Part shown: one piece after another, positions 1 to 5,267 of the stretch | Layout of the letters: each line of letters opens with the position of its first letter | Numbering within the stretch: position 1 is the stretch's first letter | Source of the DNA: an uncultured Bacillota bacterium | Lineage (GTDB): Bacteria; Bacillota_I; Bacilli_A; RF39; UBA660 | DNA: 5,382 nt | Assembly: GCA_945928335.1 (NCBI GenBank) | Contig: CAMENK010000049.1 | Span: 1 to 5,382 of the forward strand | Direction of reading: 5' to 3' | Position numbers and translations under genes: made by a program | The notes under the pieces: model-generated | The model's database searches: none | What the model saw: the letters and a program-made list of their open reading frames with translations, nothing else | What the model was told of the DNA's origin: nothing

Positions 1-935
1 CTAGTTGTATCTTAGAGAAAATTCCTAAGGGGCATTTATATGGTTTTGATCAGGATGATTATGCAATTGAAAAAAGTGATGAAAAGTTACGATCAATTGG
101 CAGTAATTATACTATTATTCGTAGTAATTTTTCTAATTTAGAAGAAGAAAATGTATTTTATGGTGATGTTACTCTTTCACAAAAAGATGAAGAAAAAAAG
201 ATAGTATATGGAACTCAGATAATGGATTATGGAAATGTTGTTGTTATTACTGATGGTAATCCATATACTATCATTGAAATGGTTATTAGAAATATAATGG
301 CTGGTAATACAACAATATTTTCAAATAATGGGTTTATGTTTGGAACTAATCAGTTATTAATTCAAATAATACAAAGTGTTTTAGAACAATTTAATATATC
401 TAAGTATTTAGTACAAATATATGTATCTGAAAACTTTGATGAAGTATTATCAAATTTTGCTAATATTGATTTAGTTGTTTGTATAGGCAACCATAGTTTA
501 CAAAACATGATTTTAAATAAATCTAAAAATAGAACTATTGTAAGTGGTTATGAAAATTTTGATTTATACATAGAGGATACTTCTCATATAGACTTTTTAA
601 ATAAAATAGTAAATACAGAATTAAATATTCAATTATATATAAATAGTGATACCAAATTAGATCATTCTAGTGCTATAATAGTAAATGATGTTGATGAAGC
701 CATTGCTCAAATTAATTATAATGGTAGCAAATATAGTTCAGCTATATTCACTACATCAACAGAAAATGCTTCTAAGTTTGTTAAAGAAGTTAAATCAAAA
801 ATAGTAACTATTAATACTAGTCCTACTATTGAAAGAATAATTGATATAAAACAAACAGATTTAATCAATGAAAAAACTATAATATATCCATTTAATTTCA
901 AATTAGATGGTAATAGAAATAATATTGAATTATAA
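1..935 (+). CDS. Partial ALDH-fold protein, ProA-like, catalytic Cys apparently missing (5' end off window)
   Basis: The frame is open from base 3 to the TAA at 933-935, giving 310 visible residues with no stop. The ATG at 222 is therefore internal and the true start lies left of the window. Seen: an AGNT motif (visible residues ~100-103) after a GNVVVI strand, as in the ALDH Rossmann core; a DEAIAQIN stretch (~231-238) followed by SSAIFTT and a VTINTSP strand, the arrangement seen in gamma-glutamyl phosphate reductase (ProA). Only two cysteines are visible (residues 2 and ~160). Neither sits where ProA has its nucleophile, around the segment NTELNIQLYIN. The stretch from there to DEAIAQIN is about 20 residues, much shorter than in true ALDHs. 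Inference: an inactive or repurposed paralogue rather than a working proline-biosynthesis enzyme. The fold assignment is moderately sure; the function is unknown. A terminator follows 4 bases after the stop. Confidence 0.7.
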   Translation, partial: SCILEKIPKGHLYGFDQDDYAIEKSDEKLRSIGSNYTIIRSNFSNLEEENVFYGDVTLSQKDEEKKIVYGTQIMDYGNVVVITDGNPYTIIEMVIRNIMAGNTTIFSNNGFMFGTNQLLIQIIQSVLEQFNISKYLVQIYVSENFDEVLSNFANIDLVVCIGNHSLQNMILNKSKNRTIVSGYENFDLYIEDTSHIDFLNKIVNTELNIQLYINSDTKLDHSSAIIVNDVDEAIAQINYNGSKYSSAIFTTSTENASKFVKEVKSKIVTINTSPTIERIIDIKQTDLINEKTIIYPFNFKLDGNRNNIEL

Positions 936-939
936 AAGA

Positions 940-986
940 ACGATGGTTTAAAGTGATAAGCCATCGTCTTTTTCTTTTTTCTTTTT
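940..986 (+). terminator. Intrinsic terminator of the ALDH-like gene
   Basis: Bases 940-950 pair with 957-967 as an 11-bp stem (one G-T wobble, core ACGATGG/CCATCGT) around a 6-base loop. Three T-runs follow (969-973, 975-980, 982-986). It begins four bases after the stop of the ALDH-like gene. The stem and T-tract also lie inside the last codons of the convergent relaxase gene. On the minus strand the tail beyond the stem (TTCTTTTAT) is weaker, so it may work in both directions but best on the plus strand. Confidence 0.85.
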
Positions 987-2282
987 AGTTTGATAAAATT
1001 TTTCAGCTGCTTCATCCATTTCATTATTTAAATGTTTAGTTGCTCTTTCCATTTCTCTTTTATTAAATAAATTAAATCTTCGATTATTCGCTTCAATTCT
1101 TTTTTGCTGCATTTCTAACATTTCTGGATCATATTGAGATTTATATAAATCAACACTCATATTTCTATCAAATATTTTTTCAACTATGTCTTTAACTACT
1201 TTAGGCATTTTATCTAGAAACTTTTTAATGTAATAAAGTAAATAATTCTTTTGTTCCTCTAATTCTTCATTTTTATATTTAAGTTGGTAATTCTCATGCT
1301 TTAAATCTTCGTTTTGCTTAGATAATTTTTGATTTTCATTTAATAATTGATTTTTAGATTTAAGTATGATCTTATCATTTATTTTTCTTTTTTTATCTAT
1401 TTCATCCTTTATATTTTCTTTATCTTTATTAAGATTAGTTATTTGCTTATTAATCGATTCTTTATTATTTTCTAAATCAGATACTTCATTTTCAAGATTA
1501 GATATTTCTTGTTTAAGACCTTTAACTCTTTCATTAAAGAGTTTTCTTTCATATGAAGTGATATCTCTATTTTTACCTTTTTGTTTTTCTTTAAGTTTTG
1601 AATCCATACCATAAGCAATATTAAATTCATTGATACATCTTTCTCTCATTTTATCTTGAATAACTACTAATGATTTTTTTTTGAATATAGATGTTTTACC
1701 AACTTGTTTTGATAAACCAGTTTTACAGTTTTCTTTAACTGGAACTCCAACTATATGCATATGAGGAGAGTGTTCATCAAAATGAATAGTAGCATTTGCT
1801 ATATAAAAGTCTGGAACTATTGCTTGTATATCTTCTAGTTGTTGTTCAAATACTTGTGTCATTTGATATTTATATTCTAAACTTTTCTCATCCCAATATT
1901 CCATATTTCCAAGTTCAATAACTATTTCACAAGCAAGATCGTGTTTTGTATCATTAGCAATCTTATTAAAGTAGTTATCTATTTTTCTATCATCTCTAGT
2001 TTGTTTATTATTGTATTCTAGTCTTGCTTCTTCAAATAAATCTAAATATAATTCTTTAACATCTTTAACTATATCATCTGAACCTTTTATAGTTTTAATT
2101 AGTTCTTGATTATTATCATATTGTCTTAAATTATGATGATTAACTTTTCCTAATTGCTTAACATTTTGAATAGCATTATTATTTTTTGATGTAGTACCTG
2201 ATAAAGTATTCTTGGCTTCTTGTCTTGCTTTAATAGATTTGTTTTTATCATTACCTAAATGTAGCGAATAAGATAATTCCAT
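948..2282 (-). CDS. MobV-family relaxase (Pre/Mob plasmid recombination protein)
   Basis: 444-aa relaxase that would nick oriT on one strand and lead that strand into a recipient through another element's conjugation machinery. Seen: N-terminal ELSYSLHLG; motif I HNLR at residues 50-53, whose His50 corresponds to the catalytic histidine of pMV158 MobM; metal-binding motif III HFDEHSPHMH at 167-176 (His167, His174, His176 with Asp169 and Glu170); then a long charged coiled coil (~245-345). The length fits the clostridial MobV branch (MobM itself is 494 aa). The start is supported by an AGGGGGTG Shine-Dalgarno site (2291-2298 on the complement) about 8 bases upstream. The C-terminus is a run of lysines and acidic residues encoded by the T-tract and stem of the convergent ALDH-like gene's terminator, so the 3' end may have been remade at insertion. 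It lies downstream of the recombinase in the same direction, and no strong promoter of its own was found. Confidence 0.93.
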   Translation of the reverse strand: MELSYSLHLGNDKNKSIKARQEAKNTLSGTTSKNNNAIQNVKQLGKVNHHNLRQYDNNQELIKTIKGSDDIVKDVKELYLDLFEEARLEYNNKQTRDDRKIDNYFNKIANDTKHDLACEIVIELGNMEYWDEKSLEYKYQMTQVFEQQLEDIQAIVPDFYIANATIHFDEHSPHMHIVGVPVKENCKTGLSKQVGKTSIFKKKSLVVIQDKMRERCINEFNIAYGMDSKLKEKQKGKNRDITSYERKLFNERVKGLKQEISNLENEVSDLENNKESINKQITNLNKDKENIKDEIDKKRKINDKIILKSKNQLLNENQKLSKQNEDLKHENYQLKYKNEELEEQKNYLLYYIKKFLDKMPKVVKDIVEKIFDRNMSVDLYKSQYDPEMLEMQQKRIEANNRRFNLFNKREMERATKHLNNEMDEAAEKFYQTKKKKEKDDGLSL

Positions 2283-2301
2283 ATTTTTTACACCCCCTAA
2301 A

Positions 2302-2409
2302 TTATGAATATTGAAAATGGCACGAAAGTGGCTTTGTCATTATTCATAACTTCCTATATATCTTGTCAGAGACAAGATATGGAAGCTAAGGTTTACCACC
2401 TTAGAAACC
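2302..2409. other. Candidate oriT of the mobilizable element
   Basis: This stretch lies just upstream of the relaxase gene, where MobV elements usually keep oriT. It contains a perfect 10-bp inverted repeat ATATCTTGTC/GACAAGATAT with a 3-base loop (2358-2380), extended outward by CTTCC/GGAAG (2350-2354/2381-2385) past a 3-base bulge. A 7-bp hairpin CTAAGGT/ACCTTAG (2386-2404) follows, and a 9-bp repeat TTATGAATA/TATTCATAA (2302-2310/2341-2349) encloses GGCACGAAAGTGGC. ATGAATA also occurs in the pMV158 oriT, but I cannot align a nick site with confidence. Placement is inferred from location and dyads only. Confidence 0.35.
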
Positions 2410-2462
2410 GTTTATACTTTATTTCGTAATAACTATAAATAGTTAAAACTACATAAAGTATT

Positions 2463-2495
2463 GATAAAATAGAAAGTACTACTTTTTATTTTATC
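2463..2495. repeat. 15-bp hairpin with 3-base loop in the spacer
   Basis: Bases 2463-2477 pair with 2481-2495 (14 Watson-Crick pairs plus one G-T) around the loop ACT. Outside it, TACATA (2450-2455) can pair with TATGTA (2496-2501). It is the strongest dyad in the spacer. There is no U-run after it in either direction, so a single-strand origin, protein-binding site or mRNA-stability hairpin for the relaxase transcript is more likely than a terminator. Confidence 0.6.
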
Positions 2496-2634
2496 TATGT
2501 AAATTATTCAAATAACTAACGATTATTTTCATAATTCATTTAAACAAACTTTTCCCACTTTCATTGAAACAAGTTTCAACAAAACGTGTTCGTTTGTTAT
2601 TACTTTTTTAGAAAAAGTAAGCAAAAACATTTTA

Positions 2635-4557
2635 TTACTTATTCATTATCTTTTTTTTAAATTCTTTTATCTCTTTTTCAATTTCTAATTTTCTTTTCTT
2701 AATATTCTCATCTAATTCATAAGTAATACAATTTGTTCTTTCTGGAATAGTATTAAATAAATCTTCTTTATTATCAATTAGACATTTTTCATTATTACCA
2801 ATATAGATGACTCCTAATTGTAATTTATCTATTTTATCCATCTTTTTATAATCTTCAATAGGAAATATTCTTACAATATTTCTATTTTGATAATCGTTAA
2901 AGAACATTACTTTATTATCATAGTAGTAGGTTGCTTCAAAATAACCAACATTATAATATTGTCTTAAAGTAAATACTATTTCAGAAACTTTTTCAATTGG
3001 TAAGTATTCACTAAATCTTAATTTCATACCAATATTACCAAGTATTGCATAATCTTTTTTAGCAAGAAATCCAGCATCATATAAATCATTACAAGGCTTA
3101 CACATACTTTCTCTAAAGAATACTTCACCAATTTTAACTTTATTTTTACCACAAAGAGTTAGTTCAACATTATCAACATATCTCATAATTAAATCTGATT
3201 TTTCTTCTCTTGTATAATCTTTCCACATATAAGTATGTTCTTCATATTCTTCAGGATAAACTATTTGATTTATGTAATCTAAATCTCTTTTAATTAATAT
3301 ATCTTCTGGAGTAAATCTTAATTCATTACATATATCACAATCTCTAATTTTATACTCTAAATCTTTAATAGTTTTATCTACAATTTCTTTTTCTATATCG
3401 TATTCTTCAATAGTAAATGATCCATTTATATATGCTTTTCTAATTCTTTCGGCTTTTGCATTTTGTTCTTTTAATTCTTTAATTAATTTATCTTTAGGAT
3501 TATTTAATTTAGTTTTAATCATAGGAAGTAGTGTTTGATTAACTACTGAATCATATTCTTGTATATCTTCAATAAAATTATCAAATTCTTTTTCAATATC
3601 AGTTTCTTTAATATTGATTTTACAATCATGACAATAGTAATAATAATATATACTACCATTTTTCTTTCTTGTTGCCTTACCAGCTAGTATTCTATTACAA
3701 TGAGGACATTTTAATTTTTGTAAGAATAAGTAATCTTCATTTCTTTTATAATTTCTAGAGTTCTTTTTCTTTTGAACTTGACATTCTTCCCATAGTTCTT
3801 TACTAATTAATGGTTCAACAACATCTTCATAGTAAGTAGGATTTTTAGTTCTTTTACCATGTATGAAATCCCCTTTATAAATAGGATTTTCAATTATCTT
3901 TAAAATAGTAGAGTCTTTCCAATTAGTTTTACCAAATACTTTTTCTTTATTATATAAATTACTTATTGTTTGATAAGAATTACCTTGATAGTATAGATTA
4001 AAAATTCTAATAACTTGATCCTTAGTGGCTTCATCTGGAATTAATTTTTTATTTTCGTGTTTATAACCAAAAGGGGCTTTATGTGGAATATGTCCTTCTT
4101 TAATTGCTCCGACCATTCCAAATTTAGTTCTTTCTGAAGTTCTTTCAATTTCATTTTGAGAAACTGATGTAAGTATTCTTGAAATCATTTTCCCATTAGC
4201 ATTAGTAGTATTTATATCATCGTTAGCACAATCTAAATATGCATCGTTTTCTTCTAAGAATCTAATAATCTTTTCCCAATCAAATACGGAACGGGTAAGT
4301 CTATCTAGTTTTAGTACAACAATAGTATTACATTTTTTATTTCTTATATCTTGTAATAGTTCTTCAAATCCAGGTCTAGAATTACCAGTTTTAGCCGATA
4401 TACCAGCATCTTCATATACTTTATATATTTCATAACCTTTATACTCACACATTGCTCTAAGGCGTTTTTCTTGCTCTGGTAAACTAAATCCCTCACGAGC
4501 TTGATCTTCGGTACTAACTCTTATATAAAGACCTGCAACTTTCTTTTCTTCATTCAT
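2635..4557 (-). CDS. Large serine recombinase (integrase/excisionase of the element)
   Basis: 640-aa site-specific recombinase that cuts and rejoins att sites through a 5'-phosphoserine link. Seen: N-terminal resolvase domain (~5-150) with YIRVST (catalytic Ser15, Arg13) and KLDRLTRS (Asp85, Arg86, Arg89); recombinase DNA-binding domain (~155-265) with PFGY and the NPIYKGDF segment; zinc ribbon with Cys284-x2-Cys287 and Cys309-x2-Cys312; coiled-coil stalk (~355-405), which in this family governs att synapsis; and a further ~170-residue C-terminal region (~470-640) containing a second CxxC (Cys486, Cys489) and ending in a lysine-rich helix. All expected catalytic residues are intact. The start is set by an AGGAGT SD (4567-4572 on the complement); a second ATG at 4551-4553 is in another frame. 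It belongs with the long clostridial subfamily that includes TnpX-like enzymes. Its expression appears controlled by a leader ORF and terminator upstream. Confidence 0.95.
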   Translation of the reverse strand: MNEEKKVAGLYIRVSTEDQAREGFSLPEQEKRLRAMCEYKGYEIYKVYEDAGISAKTGNSRPGFEELLQDIRNKKCNTIVVLKLDRLTRSVFDWEKIIRFLEENDAYLDCANDDINTTNANGKMISRILTSVSQNEIERTSERTKFGMVGAIKEGHIPHKAPFGYKHENKKLIPDEATKDQVIRIFNLYYQGNSYQTISNLYNKEKVFGKTNWKDSTILKIIENPIYKGDFIHGKRTKNPTYYEDVVEPLISKELWEECQVQKKKNSRNYKRNEDYLFLQKLKCPHCNRILAGKATRKKNGSIYYYYYCHDCKINIKETDIEKEFDNFIEDIQEYDSVVNQTLLPMIKTKLNNPKDKLIKELKEQNAKAERIRKAYINGSFTIEEYDIEKEIVDKTIKDLEYKIRDCDICNELRFTPEDILIKRDLDYINQIVYPEEYEEHTYMWKDYTREEKSDLIMRYVDNVELTLCGKNKVKIGEVFFRESMCKPCNDLYDAGFLAKKDYAILGNIGMKLRFSEYLPIEKVSEIVFTLRQYYNVGYFEATYYYDNKVMFFNDYQNRNIVRIFPIEDYKKMDKIDKLQLGVIYIGNNEKCLIDNKEDLFNTIPERTNCITYELDENIKKRKLEIEKEIKEFKKKIMNK

Positions 4558-4579
4558 TAATCAATCACTCCTTTTTACT

Positions 4580-4631
4580 AAAAAAGAGGAGACAATAGTA
4601 TTTAATAAAGTCTAAATACTACTGACTCCTC
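4580..4631 (-). terminator. Attenuator terminator in the recombinase 5' leader
   Basis: On the minus strand, bases 4631-4614 (GAGGAGTCAGTAGTATTT) pair with 4603-4586 (AAATACTATTGTCTCCTC): 17 of 18 positions pair, one as G-U, with one internal mismatch and a 10-base loop (4613-4604). A U6 run follows at 4585-4580, so this is a full intrinsic terminator. The recombinase SD begins only about 7 bases after the U-run and a promoter lies about 100 bases before the hairpin, so it sits between promoter and gene. That placement fits conditional termination. It would also stop read-through from upstream. Confidence 0.85.
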
Positions 4632-4679
4632 AAAAAATTCAATATTATAAAATTTCGATATATTGTGTTTTATCTTCAT
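4602..4679 (-). CDS. Putative 25-aa leader peptide controlling the recombinase
   Basis: ATG at 4679-4677 with a strong GGAGG SD (4691-4687) and 7-base spacing, the best ribosome-binding site in this stretch. The peptide begins MKIKHNISKF and ends EESVVFRLY before TAA at 4604-4602. The codons for EESVVF are exactly the 5' arm of the terminator hairpin, RLY fills the loop, and the stop codon straddles the start of the 3' arm. A ribosome finishing the leader would therefore block the hairpin. Inference: translation, or stalling, on the leader decides whether polymerase reads through into the recombinase. The same frame extends upstream to an ATG at 4715-4713 (37 aa), but that start would lie only a few bases from the predicted transcription start. 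No homologue is asserted. Confidence 0.65.
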   Translation of the reverse strand: MKIKHNISKFYNIEFFEESVVFRLY

Positions 4680-4724
4680 AGATGTACCTCCATTTCTAGA
4701 GCATACCTCTTTCATTGGTTATAT

Positions 4725-4752
4725 ATAATATCATTTTTTAAAGATTTGTCAA
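4725..4752 (-). promoter_or_regulatory. Promoter of the leader and recombinase transcript
   Basis: On the minus strand there is a perfect -35 TTGACA (4752-4747), a 16-base spacer and a -10 TATTAT (4730-4725, 5 of 6 consensus). Transcription should start near 4718, giving a leader of about 160 bases that contains the leader ORF and attenuator before the recombinase ATG. Confidence 0.75.
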
Positions 4753-4780
4753 TTCCTTGATTAGGGAATAGTAGTATTAG

Positions 4781-4794
4781 TGAAGTTGATATTT
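4781..4794. repeat. 14-bp inverted repeat, left copy (flanks the 91-aa gene)
   Basis: TGAAGTTGATATTT here is the exact reverse complement of bases 5102-5115. The two copies bracket the 91-aa gene and its SD. The right copy doubles as part of a terminator stem. In DNA this AT-rich, one such match in the window could arise by chance. Confidence 0.4.
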
Positions 4795-4800
4795 AAATAA

Positions 4801-5076
4801 CTATTTCAATTTTTTTATATAATCTTCTAAATCTTTAATCTCGATAGAGTTTAATAGATTACCGATATATAATGTTTTAGAATAATTGAATACTAGAAAA
4901 GTTATTCCTTTAATAATAACTCTATGTGGTTCAATATAAGATAGATTACTATGTTCTATATTTCTTATGTTTCCATTAATTATCTTTGGTTTAGTATTAC
5001 AAAAATCACATATAAACTCGATTTTTCTTTTTAGTTCTTCTTCAAACTCTAATGGTTTAGTAATAATATTAATCAT
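4801..5076 (-). CDS. Hypothetical 91-aa protein with a CxxC motif
   Basis: I do not recognise this protein. It is supported as a gene by an AAAGGAC SD (5090-5084) 7 bases upstream of the ATG and by ordinary amino-acid composition. Seen: a charged N-terminal helix (~8-25) running into CDFC (residues 23-26), then a hydrophobic, probably beta-rich middle (HRVIIKGITFLVFNYSKTLYIGN, split around residues 51-73), then a final acidic/basic helix ending KKLK. No signal peptide or clear membrane segment; one CxxC alone is too little for a confident zinc or redox site. It lies between the tRNA terminator and the recombinase promoter in the same direction as both. It could be a chromosomal orphan or the outermost gene of the mobile element. 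No obvious promoter was found; read-through from the tRNA unit is possible. Its stop is TAG. Confidence 0.65.
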   Translation of the reverse strand: MINIITKPLEFEEELKRKIEFICDFCNTKPKIINGNIRNIEHSNLSYIEPHRVIIKGITFLVFNYSKTLYIGNLLNSIEIKDLEDYIKKLK

Positions 5077-5097
5077 AAAATCTGTCCTTTCTCAAAC

Positions 5098-5133
5098 AAA
5101 AAAATATCAACTTCATTTAGAAATTGATATTTT
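5098..5133 (-). terminator. Terminator downstream of tRNA-Gly
   Basis: On the minus strand, bases 5133-5124 (AAAATATCAA) pair with 5110-5101 (TTGATATTTT) as a 10-bp AT-rich stem with a 13-base loop, continuing into a U-run to 5098. It lies about 44 bases after the tRNA and only a few bases before the SD of the 91-aa gene, so it either ends the tRNA transcript or attenuates that gene. The stem is weak because it is nearly all A-T. A second dyad, GTTCGAAC/GTTTGAAC (5165-5158/5150-5143), lies nearer the tRNA but has no U-run. Confidence 0.6.
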
Positions 5134-5176
5134 CTATATTAAGTTCAAACTATAAAAGTTCGAACAGATTTCCCAA

Positions 5177-5250
5177 TGGAGCAGGTGATGAGAATCGAAC
5201 TCACGCAGTCAGCTTGGAAGGCTGAGGTTCTACCATTAAACTACACCTGC
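5177..5250 (-). tRNA. tRNA-Gly (anticodon TCC)
   Basis: The minus strand folds as a complete cloverleaf. The acceptor stem is GCAGGTG (5250-5244) with CACCTGC (5187-5181). The D-arm region reads TAGTTTAATGGTAGAAC. The anticodon stem is TCAGC/GCTGA around loop CTTCCAA (5220-5214), with anticodon TCC at 5218-5216. The T-arm is GTGAG/CTCAT with loop TTCGATT. Discriminator T is at 5180 and CCA is encoded at 5179-5177. It reads GGA and, by wobble, other glycine codons. All invariant positions look intact, so the element has not disrupted it. Confidence 0.97.
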
Positions 5251-5267
5251 ATCAGTAGGCAATAATA

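Larger units (their letters stand above)
2283..2634. other. 352-base palindrome-rich spacer between recombinase and relaxase genes
   Basis: No convincing gene. It holds at least seven dyads: 2302-2310/2341-2349 (9 bp); 2358-2367/2371-2380 (10 bp); 2386-2392/2398-2404 (7 bp); 2414-2422/2453-2461 (9 bp) enclosing 2431-2436/2439-2444 (6 bp); 2463-2477/2481-2495 (15 bp); 2564-2570/2573-2579 (7 bp); and 2600-2608/2612-2620 (9 bp). None is followed by a clear U-run on the minus strand, so they are unlikely to be simple terminators for the recombinase. The relaxase SD lies at its left end. Such density beside a relaxase gene suggests DNA-processing sites (oriT, perhaps a single-strand origin). Confidence 0.6.
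936..4800 (-). mobile_element. Small integrative mobilizable element (large serine recombinase plus MobV relaxase); ends approximate
   Basis: Two minus-strand genes, a large serine recombinase and a MobV/Pre relaxase, sit between chromosomal-looking genes (ALDH-like gene on the left, tRNA-Gly on the right) with a palindrome-rich spacer between them. The pair matches the backbone of Tn4451-type mobilizable transposons (TnpX recombinase, TnpZ Mob/Pre). No type IV secretion genes, replication gene or recognisable cargo are present, so transfer would need a helper element. The left end is probably just after base 935, because the relaxase stop lies within the neighbouring terminator. The right end is probably upstream of the recombinase promoter (beyond ~4752) and could instead lie beyond the 91-aa gene. 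No convincing att repeat was found, as expected for this recombinase class, whose crossover core is only about 2 bp. Existence is well supported; the ends are guesses. Confidence 0.6.

Noticed and set aside
222..935. A complete 237-aa gene starting at ATG 222
   Set aside because: The same frame is open back to base 3 with ordinary coding sequence, and there is no SD just upstream of 222, so this ATG is internal.
716..1024. Minus-strand ORF of 102 codons
   Set aside because: It overlaps the relaxase 3' end in another frame and lies antisense to the ALDH-like gene; its lysine-rich start is the complement of the terminator T-tract. No SD.
1366..1614. Plus-strand ORF of 82 codons, very Leu/Ser/Phe rich
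   Set aside because: It is the complement of the lysine/glutamate-rich coiled coil of the relaxase gene; a composition shadow.
2600..2620. 9-bp dyad TTACTTTTT/AAAAAGTAA as recombinase terminator
   Set aside because: The arms are nearly all A-T and no U-run follows on the minus strand, so termination there is doubtful.
2529..2630. 33-codon minus-strand ORF right after the recombinase stop (starts MFLLTFSKKV)
   Set aside because: No SD, and it runs through two hairpins. A second frame over the same bases also reads sensibly (VETCFNESGKSLFK), so the sequence may be conserved as DNA rather than protein. Worth including in a spacer alignment but not called as a gene.
2283..2634. CRISPR array or plasmid iteron origin
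   Set aside because: The repeats are unrelated inverted pairs, not regularly spaced direct repeats, and there is no replication gene in the window.
4580..4718. T-box or other tRNA/metabolite riboswitch in the recombinase leader
   Set aside because: No T-box core sequence or known riboswitch core is visible. The leader is short and dominated by the small ORF and its terminator.
4967..5155. Plus-strand ORF of 62 codons
   Set aside because: It is antisense to the 91-aa gene, which has the better SD, and it runs into the tRNA terminator region.
5143..5165. GTTCAAAC/GTTCGAAC dyad as an operator or the main tRNA terminator
   Set aside because: It has no U-run on the minus strand and only a short stem with a wobble; the hairpin at 5101-5133 is the better terminator, and there is no evidence of a regulator.
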